From: Anticarsia gemmatalis
Lineage: Eukaryota > Arthropoda > Insecta > Lepidoptera > Erebidae
Direction of reading: 5' to 3'
Assembly: GCF_050436995.1 (NCBI RefSeq)
Contig: NC_134754.1
Coordinates: forward strand, 2,659,001-2,723,000
DNA: 64,000 nt
The notes under the pieces were generated by a model. The model made no database searches. It was not told the origin of the DNA and saw only the letters and a program-made list of their open reading frames with translations. The position numbers and the translations under genes are program-made. How positions within the stretch are numbered: the first letter of the stretch is position 1; every line of letters starts with the position of its first letter. This document shows positions 35,775 to 46,449 of this stretch, in pieces.

Positions 35775-38032
35775 GTTTTCAAAGATTCATTTTGATTTTT
35801 GTCATTATAAATCGGTTTAAGATATGCATGCATTTATTGCAACAAATTCTCTAAAAATTTAAATAGATAATTTATTTTATGCAAACATACTTTACCTACC
35901 ATCTGCTTTTCAAACTCCACAAAATATCACGTAACTCGATACACCAAAAAGTCATCAGCACACTTTACAAGCAAAACACACCATACGACGGCTGCACGTA
36001 ATTTGATAACCTCCTTGATTCTGACACGTTGAGAGGCAGATTGCGAGTGGCTAGCACATGCAAGCTGCCCCCAGGCACCTTGTTTAAACCAGGTATTTGA
36101 ATTTGTAGGGAATCTTGTAGGCGTATGTTGGTTGAGGTAGTTAATAAAAGGTTTTGATAATACTGGCTGGTAAACGTAGATGACATTAAAAAAGGCTTAC
36201 ATAAAAAGGTGCAGCAGGGCAGTGGTAAAAATCGTTTTAAGTTTTTTCTTCATTATGGCACATTAAATGTGGTAATATAAATACAAAATACATATCAGCC
36301 GAAACCTGACCAAATTTAGGCCTACTTTTATTATTCCTAGAGAAGTTTCAGATCGAATTTGTTATATGATCCTATTTGTTGAAAAAAGTAACTTTTTTGT
36401 TTTTGTTATATTATTATGTTATTTTAAAAACGGTGAAAGCGGTTATTCTTCTTTTTACACTTTCTGATATCCAATAACGGTCACGAACTGCAGAATTCGG
36501 TAAAATACTTGACAATTCAGAAGGCAATCCGACAAGAGTTCATTTCATCGGTGCAGTATGCAAATGACGACAATCTCATAACTCCAGTGATGTGCCAGCG
36601 ATCGCCAGATTGTACCGTCGTACCTTCTTTATTTTTTGTTAGTACTGTACGTCGGTTTGATTTTGACGTTTTTGGAGCACCGGCTATGAGAATGTGCTTT
36701 ATTGATCTATGGAAAACAATACACATGCAGTCTCTTTTATTTGGTAGAAGATCCTTTTGATCATTGACACAATTCTGGTCGCAAATGGATCCAACCATGA
36801 AAGCACGGACTTCTTTTACAGTTCAGATACAAACTACATAGTTTCTGCTCGCGGCAATTGGTTGTTCATTGTCATTCAAGTTCATCAAAATGCGTTGAGT
36901 AGTTTAGGTGAAATGTAACCCATCCAAACTTTTGCATTTATCATAATAAAATTAGTATAGTGATCAACTCTGTTGAATAAAAACATTCTTACACCATAGT
37001 CTAAAATCCACATTCCACAATATACCTCTAATATGATACATAGTTAACCATTTATAAAAGTCTACCATTTCAGAACATCCAAGAAAAACAAAAGAAACCT
37101 AGAAATAAATTCCCAGTTATTGTAATAAATAAACCCATTCAAAGCTTAAAAATGTTACGTTTATGTGCATTCTTTGAAGCTGAGAGCGTTGGCCTATTAA
37201 ATCACGAGTACTGTACAAAAGGTGCGCAGCGTTTCAAGAGAAATTGCAGAAACTTTTCATCTTACTTTTCAGTTTATTGTGTAAATGATTAAGATGTTGT
37301 TCGCGCTGACAACTTAATTAATGTATAAAGTAAACTACTGAAAAGAGAACTGGATTATGGTTATTTTGCATCTCATATTTTGGTTGCTTTTTATAGTGTC
37401 AAAAGTTTTGTAGGTAATTAACTAGCGGAAATATATTTTAGTTTTTAATTAATAGTGAATCTTTTGGCTTATTTCTGAAGTGTATGTTTAAAACACATTG
37501 TTTATTGTTAGCACAACTATCATAATATGTATCTGCTATTTTATATAAAGTTTTCTCTTCATTCACTGTTACTATGAAAATTATAAGTTGTTTTGTTTGT
37601 CAAACAAATTACTCATAATTAACTATTTTAAGAGACGTGTTATATTATGGTGATTATGTAAAAATGATGGGGAAATCGCGGAATCTTTTTAGTAACTTTA
37701 AGGCTACATTCATTCTTGTACCTCGGTACGGTAAGTTCAGTTATTCGATTTCAAATATTTATATGAACCGATTTTAAATTAAAATTACCTTCTGCAACTC
37801 AAAGCTACAAGGCCATGAAACCGATGCACACATACTCTACAACACGATATCTACGAAGACAAAAGCAACGTGGAAATATGTAACAATTGTTCTTGCACAA
37901 TGCCCGCTTACAGACGTGGTTTGAATAGCGCTGAATCAAAACTTACATATTAAATGTTTATTTTACCTTACATGAAATACCTGCCCGTTTTATGTGATAG
38001 ACTTGAGGTAAACGAATTTAAACTGCTTTTAG
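35775..38032. other. Mostly AT-rich sequence, no gene supported
   Basis: A GC-rich island at about 35985-36095 lies in a 73-codon minus-strand frame ending in a stop (residues HVLATRNLPLNVSESRRL), without clear splice signals. Region 36509-36798 is open on both strands at once (83 and 93 codons) without motifs. A short ATGATGGGG frame at about 37660-37730 ends at TACG|GTAAGT and is too small to claim. Confidence 0.35.
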
Positions 38033-38094
38033 AGCATTGTCTGCGCCAAGTTTTGTTGTAAAAAAGCCAATAACTTTATGCCTTTATCCGAATG
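38033..38094 (+). CDS. Candidate 62-nt internal exon
   Basis: A fair acceptor (AACTGCTTTTAG at 38021-38032) and a consensus donor (AATG|GTAAGT at 38094/38095) bracket 62 nt that stay open in two frames. One is phase 0 and could follow the exon ending at 34149; it reads SIVCAKFCCKKANNFMPLSE. The other reads LSAPSFVVKKPITLCLYPN. Small exon-like pairs of splice sites arise by chance in introns, so this is weak. Confidence 0.18.
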
Positions 38095-38802
38095 GTAAGT
38101 TATCATCTTTAATTATTCAAGTAATGTTGCTTTTGTATATTTTTTATGTACCTATTATTGATATATTGACTTGTCTTTTCCTTGTCGTAACTTTAAATCT
38201 TTGTATTGTGCGATTTACACCCATGAGCAATTTTAACTGAAGTACGACTTTAAACTTGCTGAAGTAAGCCAAATTAAAATAATAATTGTTTACCTTTAAG
38301 ATATTTTTTCACTTTATTTTGTTGATAATCATCCTTACATTACTGTGAAGTGCATTACTTGATCGCTTGCAAATAGCACAGAAAAAAGAGAATTTCTTTT
38401 TAAACATTGATATCAATGCAAGCAATGTAACATAGTTTTTCAAACCAAGCTTTACACAAAGCTCTATAATCTAGGCTGAATAGAACTGAGAGTATCAAGT
38501 AAAAAATGCCATTAGAAATAAAAGAAAATAAGAAAATAAATAATGTTGGATGCGTTACACACATGTTTGTTTTTTTATTTACTCACGACCTAATGGCATC
38601 ATTACATGTCTAGCCAGTTTTTTTATAGATTGAAACTAAGAACGTAATCTATTTTGATTGTAAGTATTTTTAATATTAACTGATTGTTTTTTTGATTGGT
38701 TTGATTGATTGATAATTAAGGACAAAAGGGCCATGTTTTTAACGACGGAATAGACAGGAATATTGAGTTATTATACATTATACAATTAATATAATACTAT
38801 CG
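38095..38802. other. AT-rich sequence, no gene seen
   Basis: No open frame, repeat or signal could be supported. Confidence 0.45.
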
Positions 38803-38951
38803 CACGGTTCTCTTCCAATATCAACTGCCACAACCTTTGTGTAAACTTTCGACCAGCGCCTCAAGCGGGCGAAGTCGGAACTATTTTTGCAGTACATTTC
38901 AGACGTTAAACTTTCCATGCCCGATAGTGTCGATTTCAGAGAATTGCGCTG
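38803..38951 (+). mobile_element. Inverted-repeat element family A, copy 5
   Basis: GGTTCTCTTCCAATATCAAC at the left end and CAGAGAATTGCGCT at the right end are imperfect inverted repeats. The core GCGCCTCAAGCGGGCG (from 38856) and GGAACTATTTTTGCAGTACA match the other copies. There is no coding sequence. Confidence 0.7.
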
Positions 38952-41900
38952 TTGATGTATACCTAGTTGGTCGAGCGTCTTCTCCTCGAATGAGGAAAAG
39001 GGTTAAGTATTGAGCTGAATACTGTGACAAAGTATCCAATGGATAAAATTAAAAAAATACTTGAAAATAATCTTTTATTGTTCTAATTACAGACGGTTCG
39101 ATTCTTCACTCTTTTATAGTAAATAAATGCTTGTCAAATACTCGCCATGAACAAATTATATTTACGTACTTTTATTGTACTGCGTAAGCAATCCAAACAT
39201 AGACTCCAATACTACCACTATCTCGAAGTTTATTGTTAGCAATTATTTATAATTACAACATACACAATATATAGGAGCGTTCCATAATGTAAATTAATAG
39301 TGAAGGGAGGAACATTTGGTTGCCTAGCAACGCTAATTGAGTGAACCAGTACCTCCTCATTTACTTACTATTATTAAGACAGTTGAGCGATCTTTTAACG
39401 CCGTGTAAGGGCGTTTACAAATTGGGCTTATTTCCCTCAGTAAATCTGTTTTTGCGCTTTTCTTGTACATACGTAATATATAGTACATATTGTACGTAAA
39501 CGAATTGGGAAATTAGTGACTAAAAATTCGTTTTTTATAAAATATTGCTAATTTGGTCACTGCCTACCCCAATGAAACGTATTTGTTTTCCAGTTCCTTG
39601 CGTCCTCTGAAAAACTAAACTCTTGTTGTAACTAATTTTAAAAATAACACTTTGACCATTAAAATCCTATTAGAACATTATAAACATACAAAAGTAGACT
39701 ATGTATAAAAAACAATGACAGTTCCTTTTTCAGTGTATTTTTCTAGAATAAAACGAAGCTAATAATGTGGTCACAATTGTGACAACAGCTAACCCCTTTG
39801 TGTCATGATAACGAGTTCTATTTCTATATACGTGGGTAGTTTGACGTCATTTACATGTAGGTGTCGTGTCCGTAATTATTGTATTGTTGTTCTTAGTATT
39901 GGAGTATTAGTCAGTACAAAATAATTACTGTATTACTTTCACATGAATTTCACTACAATCGGACTGCTGTGGCTCTGACTGGTAGAGAATGGCGGTACTT
40001 ATTTGAAATCCAAATAAAGGATTTGGTTTCCGATTAACGTATACTTAACATATTGTACCTAAGGTTTTTTCGTATAGAAGTTATTGGTGGTAAAATACCG
40101 TATTGATAGTTAATATTAGTTCTTTAATATTATATTTGTTACCGTAACTTATAAAAATCTACAATACATAGAAGTTTTCTGCCTTAGTAGAAAATGATAT
40201 ACAGAAAGCTTGGAATACTCATTCATTTGCTGATATTGCAAAGCAAATATTGTAAAGTACAGTATAGTTTGTCTAAAGTAATTTATTATTTAATACATTT
40301 CCTCGCTGTTTGACTACAGTAAGTAAATGTACATAGCACGCTACATTTAGCTTCACTTAGCTATTGCTTAACTTCCACACATCTGAGCACACAAAGAGCG
40401 TTATTAATGAAAACTATTCCCTCAAAGAGCATACCCGAGTGTATTACTCTACCAATTACATTTCTTATAACAACGCCATCTAGGACAAACATACCGAACT
40501 ATTACCGCCCGCCATTTTGTAATTAATTAACTAATTCATTATTTCATTTTCTGGACTGCTGTTTGCAATCAAAGAGTGGAAATATGGTGTTCATTTGCTT
40601 TTGAAGGGGAGAATAAGACAATAGAGAATCGTGAAATAAGAAGGGGTAATTAAGGATGTTGTCTTTTCTTTTAGGGTGTTGTTTTATAAAGATACTTGCT
40701 TGATTGTAATTTGAGAGTTTCTGAGATATCTAACAACTTATGTTTAAATTGAAAAACCTGTTCTAAAGTACGCTATTCCAAATTGAATGGTAGACGCAAA
40801 AAATGTTATGACAAAACTTATTAAGTAATTAATTGTGGAGTTGTTGTTTCATGAAAGATATTCGATTAATTTATGTAGCCAATTGTATTTTTATTACAAA
40901 AATATTTTAATAATAAAGCTTACTTCATAAACAAGTCATAACAAGTAAATTATATTGTTACGAACTACATAGAAGTATGAAAAAAACATGACATGTATTC
41001 ATAATGAGTTCCGCCAACTTCGAAACAGTTGTATTTCAAAAGTCAATCACACAAAAACTACGAACTACGTGCAAACAAATTCTACAGTACTGGCTGGTGA
41101 AAAAATATTCTGTTTTTTTTTATTTCCTCGTTTAAATATTATTGAGTTCCGAAATTGAATTGTGTACTAACTTTTTATTCGATAGTTTAATTTTTGAAAA
41201 TGTTCCGTACTGACATTCTCGATATGGACAATACAGACATTTTAAATGGAATTGAAATTGGACTCTACTCTTAAAATTTGTAAATAGTAGAGTAGTAATT
41301 ATAATACAAAACTGCTAAACAGGTCTTCAACCAAAAATTTCAAAGGTTTGACACCTTTTTAGTTGCCCGACGTTTCGATCGCCTGCCTTAAAACTAATAA
41401 AGTATTATGTATACAAGTCGCGATAGTATAAAAATTATAGGTACGTTATACCAAATTCAACTGATTTCTTTCTTTTATAAACAAAAAGGAGCTTATTGAA
41501 AACGTTCATTCAATTGAACACAGACAGTTTCCTCCAAATATTCTAAAAATAACGTCCGTCCATACTAATTCGGAGCTTTGTAGAGCATTTGCCGGCGAGT
41601 GTACGTATTCAACGGGAGATTTCCCCAAGGAGTCTAGTCCACTGCGCTCGCTAGTACAAACTGCTACAACTTGTCGACGTCTATCCGGGAGTTACCCATC
41701 ACAATGTGGGAACTTTTAAATTTAACTCTACTAATACAATATTGGAACTGTTTGAATTTTGAAGAGTGTTCTGATAATAAGATTGTTTTAATTACTATTT
41801 TTGGGTGATGAATATCGTCTACGTACGGTCTAGTTACAGATTACAATAAAAAAGTATTGGGTTGATTTTTGAATATGAAATGCTTAGCAGTGTCTTGCAC

Positions 41901-42735
41901 CGTTGAAGGAAAGAGCTTGATGAAACTTTTACGCCTAAAAATTCTTCAATACTACAAAATCACGACTAAGCAGTTGTGAACATTTGGTCTTAATGACGCA
42001 AATTACGCGATCTATTATAGTTATTAGTTCTCAGTCTTAAAGCAAACTCCAAACTAACCACATCAAAATGGGTAAAACATTTGTGGGATTGAGATACAAA
42101 TTCTCGACACGGCTCGTATGCAATGTTCTATTTGCAACAGTTTTTCAACGAATGACCGTTTTTAAGGCCTTTCAGTTTTGATTTGATGTTGCTTTGTTCG
42201 TTATGTGAAGGAAACCGGTAATGGAGTGAATTTGTAGAATTTTTGGTATGCTTTTAAAATTTGAATGGCAAGGGATTCCGGTATTTGGCAGAGCAATATT
42301 ATAGACTTTAAACAAACTATAAACTGAAGGTAAATAAGTTACTAGGACGTCATTAAATACTTCTGATAAATACTTTTTTGTTATTATAGATTGATTGATT
42401 CTCACCGACTGATTTGGTCCGCTTGGATTGCGACCACTTCGACTTAACATAATATAAATAAATATTCTATGACATGCTGCCAAAAGATAAAGAAACTTTA
42501 AACTGAAAAAGCAAAACTCCTACAAGACAGGACATCACATAGAAAGTTACAAAATATTTACCTTTAAAGTAAAGCATAAATTCGGTGTACTATCAAAGCA
42601 AAGGACTCAAAATCTACCTTAACTAAGCAACAGTACGACAATATGTTTGCAATAACGTAATGAGTTTAGTAGTGCATCAAAGCACGTCGCAAGCACAATG
42701 ACAAAGCACAGACGGAGCTGTAACTGACGGCATTG
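38952..42735. other. AT-rich sequence, no gene seen
   Basis: A patch at 41575-41700 is GC-richer but its frames are short. A word GCCCGACGTTTCGATC at about 41365 recalls common repeat ends but cannot be extended. Remaining frames (for example 42172-42483 minus) have no motif. Confidence 0.4.
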
Positions 42736-42748
42736 TTCTGGAACCTTC
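42736..42748. promoter_or_regulatory. Three-unit heat-shock element
   Basis: TTCTGGAACCTTC fits TTC-nn-GAA-nn-TTC exactly, with further TTC/GAA units nearby at wrong spacing (TTC at 42756, GAA at 42763). A three-unit match is expected about once by chance in a window this size, so alone it is weak. The local sequence (42690-42775) is GC-richer than average. Confidence 0.3.
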
Positions 42749-42889
42749 TACCGCGTTCTAGAGAATACGTTACACTGTAGAACTATTTTGAAAGCGAATG
42801 TACTTGCGTGTGGTTTGAAGAAGATTCTGATATATTAAGATTGATAAGTCAATAGTTGTAGCCGATAGCTAGCTATGGAGAATATTTAT

Positions 42890-42970
42890 TGAGATAAAAA
42901 GCGATAAAAAAAGATTTGTCGGACGTTTCGGCACAGGTTGCATTGCAATTTGTCTCGTGAAAGTTTCAAA
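42890..42970. repeat. Dispersed repeat fragment (GACGTTTCGGCAC core)
   Basis: This is the partner of 12411-12475 in opposite orientation. GACGTTTCGGCAC at 42922-42934 is followed by AGGTTGCATTGCAATTTGTC. Limits are uncertain. Confidence 0.35.
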
Positions 42971-45506
42971 AATATTTAAAAAGGTATCGTTAACTATTCA
43001 ATGAAGTATTTTGAGTGAAGTATTATAAACCAAATAATTTTAAACGTCAAATATTCTACAGTATGTACTAAGTAAAAAAACCTTGTCAAAGGGAGCTTAT
43101 CTGATGTAAGCCACATATGAGGGATATACGACAGGGCTGACTATTGTACCTGTATATCTATAATTATGGTACATAAAGCAACATCATCAACAAACTAGCA
43201 TTAGTGCAGCAACTGATCGCACAATCAATCTAAAGAGCTATCACATGTAGACAGCTCTTTTGACCGTGTGTTGACAGGCAAATTCGTCTGTTCCACGTCC
43301 AATTCCGATCTAGCGATTTACAGAAGACAGTAAGCATAGCAGGGTTAAACAGAATTCAGTATTGTTTTGTTCTAAGGACCGGTAAAATACACTGCGTAGT
43401 AGTTTGACTGACTTCAGACTTACAGACTATTGTTATTTAGCAGCTTTGAGACTTTATATGGCAAGGCGAATATTGTATACAGGTTAAGTGACAAACAGCT
43501 TGCTTGAAAAATAGAAGTACCTACCTACATATATTTTGTTTCAGTGAAATAAGGAATCTTCAATATTTTAATTAGTTTTCCTCCATGGTACATCATTTCC
43601 CACTGACTGATTTTTTTAATAAAAAATTAAAATAATACGTAATAAATAAAATTGAAATGAAGAGGAAAAAGAATTACTTACCAATTTCAAATTGTCTGTA
43701 AATTGCACAACAATGACCATTATATTGGCAAATGCCTTTTACTTCCATCACTGAATTAAAAAAAAAAACGTCCGTCATACTTGCACAATGGCGTAAAAGC
43801 ATTCAACGTAGTGGCATCAAAAACCTTTGTACTTACAAAAACGGTGCACTGACGGTCACAATAGCCACGATCGCATTATATTTAACCTGCACTCTTTTGT
43901 CCTTCACATGTACAGTCATTGTGTTCGTAAATTGATTTATTGAATAAAGTCATTAACGTTGCCTATTGTGTGAATCGAGACTTTAATAAAACCTTTCAGG
44001 TTGTTTTCAAAGTGAATATCAGAAGTTTCAGTCGGTTTGTTTGACTTTGAACTCGCAATGAAACATTTACTTAGAAGACATACTGTAAATGTCTCTTTGT
44101 TGTGGCATATAGATTGCCTAACTTTAAATCTTATTGATAGCTGAAGTAAATAGGCCAAGACGATAAATTTAATGTTTCATTGCGTTATGTACCTATATTA
44201 TTATATAAAAAAGATTTGACTGGCCATTTGACATATTTTCACAAGTGTCCTAATTTTGCCCTTGGATATAAATGTCGATTAATATTAAAACGATGTATGC
44301 TTACAAACCTAAGTAAAAAATAATAATGTGTCCTTTTTTAATATCTTCAAAAGATTTCGAAGTTATCTTATAATTTAGTTCACATAATATAATCGCTTTA
44401 AAAATAAATTTTTAATCGGTTTAAATGATAAGAAAAATATTCAGAAATATTTTACGATATAAGATATTTAAGTGTTATTAAAATTCTTTAGCCCCGCGTA
44501 TTGAATTATTTTAATATTATAAGAGGTTTCAAACTTTGCTATTATAAACTAATCGAGACCAGTGGTATTGTTCTCATGAATTTGGATGTAAAATAATAAT
44601 ATTTAAAGTAATAATTTATTATACAATCGATTGTTTTCGAAAGCGGGAGGTCAATAGTCTTAATTAACCTCTCTTTAAAAACTAAGGTCATACGATATAC
44701 TTCTTACTTCTAGAGTAACAATAAAAAAAATATTATTCCATTGTCCTTTTGACGAGCTACTCTTTGGCAAAATTAAGAAAGAGTTACACCTTCTACGCTG
44801 ACCATGTACAGGTTATTTAAGAATTGCTCTAAAGTGGGGACTTTGGGGCACAGCAGGTTACATACCGATGTTTTTTTCACTGCTAGACGAAATGATTCCT
44901 AGTTATTTTTTATAGTGAAAATAATGATTACTTTGCTTTTCTCTTATATAGTTTCTTTGAAAGTTACTTACAGACAATAGACGTAAAAATATATTTACAG
45001 TGAAGTAATATTCCGTAACTACATTATCTAATACGACCTAGATATCATTATTGGAAAGCTGCTTCGACCGTACTTTAATATAACGATGTGTGATACAGCT
45101 TAGTGTAAAATACATGCATTTTTCTGTTGAATAGCTGTCTTATAGCTGTAATAATATATTAACGGCTTAGTATCGATATATCTTGGAGTGTTGAATTGGT
45201 ATCTATTAACGTCAGCATGTTAGCAGCTAAAGAAAAAATAGTTGAACTTATAATATGCGTAAGTATTTTTCATAAGTTAGGAAATTTCCATGGAAAACCA
45301 CCACGTCTGAAGGTGTAGGCAGAGGTCTACAAAAAACATCCGTGCTTCGCCGTTGACCAGTACCGGGCTCCTATAGAAAACATTCTAATATAAAAAAGGT
45401 TAAAAAAGCTATTTACTGAGATTTTTACGCTATAATATCAAAACGGCGCGCTCAAACTCCGTGCGTACTTACAGTACTGTATAATTTGCATCGTGCGACT
45501 GGCCAC
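42971..45506. other. AT-rich sequence, no gene seen
   Basis: Short open frames only. At 45310-45370 GTGTAGGCAGAGG and a GC-richer run may be a worn SINE tail in reverse orientation, too degraded to call. Confidence 0.4.
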
Positions 45507-45573
45507 AATGACCACTCGATGTCAAACATGACACGATTATGATTTATCTGCGTGCGTGATCGAGTGGGTCATT
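45507..45573. repeat. Inverted repeat in a GC-richer patch
   Basis: AATGACCACTCGAT (45507-45520) pairs with ATCGAGTGGGTCATT (45559-45573), with one extra G, across 38 nt. The enclosing stretch 45440-45610 has repeated GTGCG/GCGTGCG words and may be a decayed inverted-repeat element or a regulatory site. Confidence 0.45.
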
Positions 45574-45864
45574 TATTCTACGCTTTTGACTTGCGACTAG
45601 TGACGCGTAACGATCTGATTGGCTTTTTTGTTTCAGACCTGTCAGTAAAAAATGCTTTTATTGCCTGTGTTTTCTGTGGTTTGGGTATAAACCGCGAGAA
45701 ATAATCAAAATCTTCATAAAGTTCGTGGTTTTGCTGATGATAAAACTAACTTTTGTTTATTGAAGCATAGGTAATATCAAACAGTCTTGAAAAAAGGTCA
45801 GGCGTGTAGTACTCGTAATCGGCGGTCCTATATAACTTAATGTATAGATTTTGAATCAGGCAAG

Positions 45865-45955
45865 TGAAGTTTGTAAGGACGTTATAGGTACTCAAGTCCT
45901 CCCTTGTTCTGTAGGAAACCCTTTCCCAGCAGTGGGAAGGTGAAAATGGGTTGAA
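45865..45955 (+). repeat. Retroposon 3'-tail remnant
   Basis: TCAAGTCCTCCCTTGTTCTG, then CCCTTTCCCAGCAGTGGGAA and GGTTGAAAAAAAATAAAA, is the worn CCCAGCAGTGGG-type end of a common lepidopteran retroposon (general familiarity). No duplication was found. Confidence 0.45.
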
Positions 45956-46234
45956 AAAAAATAAAATTATGTAAGCACAATAGCATTTTTTTCTTTCACA
46001 CGAGAGTTATCAGAAGCTTAATGTTCGTGCAAAATAATTTCATCATAACAATTACGCATTATCTTTTTACAGCCAACAAACAAGCATTTTTATACCGCTA
46101 TACTTTGCATACGTTTTATTCATCTACAGGGTGATGTCACCACGCTTATACAGCGTGAGCGAAGCGCGATAATACCGCCCATAAAAAGGGATAAATTTGC
46201 CAACTGTTATGAACATTGTAATTACTTTAGGGAC

Positions 46235-46244
46235 AGGAAAAAGG
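46235..46244. repeat. Target-site duplication, LINE 3' side
   Basis: AGGAAAAAGG directly borders the element's poly(A) (seen as poly(T) on plus) and is repeated exactly at 51902-51911. Two more T's match but cannot be separated from the tail. Confidence 0.9.
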
Positions 46245-46449
46245 TTTTTTTTTTTTTTTTTTTTTTTAATCAAATTTATTGTCAAGGCCTTTAGCCAACA
46301 AAAGGCTATGTCGGCCTCATAGGGAAACTCAAATTACAACAAAGTGTACAGCAAAATCTTAAAAAAAAAAAAAACTAATTTTCTAAGTGAAGGCAATTAA
46401 AATTTTCAAAAAACATACATTAAAAGGAGAAAAATAAATTGAACATACT
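46245..46449 (-). other. LINE 3' UTR, hairpin, poly(A) signal and tail
   Basis: The segment between the ORF2 stop and the tail is 182 nt. AATAAA (plus-strand TTTATT, 46275-46280) lies a few bases before the 23-nt poly(A). A two-step stem pairs AGGCC (46285-46289) with GGCCT (46313-46317) and TAGCC (46292-46296) with GGCTA (46304-46308), with a 7-nt loop. Such 3' stems are often what the reverse transcriptase recognises; that role is inferred. An internal run of A's (as plus A) at 46361-46374 is also present. Confidence 0.75.

Noticed and set aside
36509..36798. Region open on both strands, with YANDD suggesting a reverse transcriptase
   Set aside because: The YANDD-like word and a later FIDL word are in the wrong order for a reverse transcriptase and no other motif is present.
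39541..39575. CACTGCCTACCCC, resembling a SINE tail
   Set aside because: Too short and without the flanking blocks.
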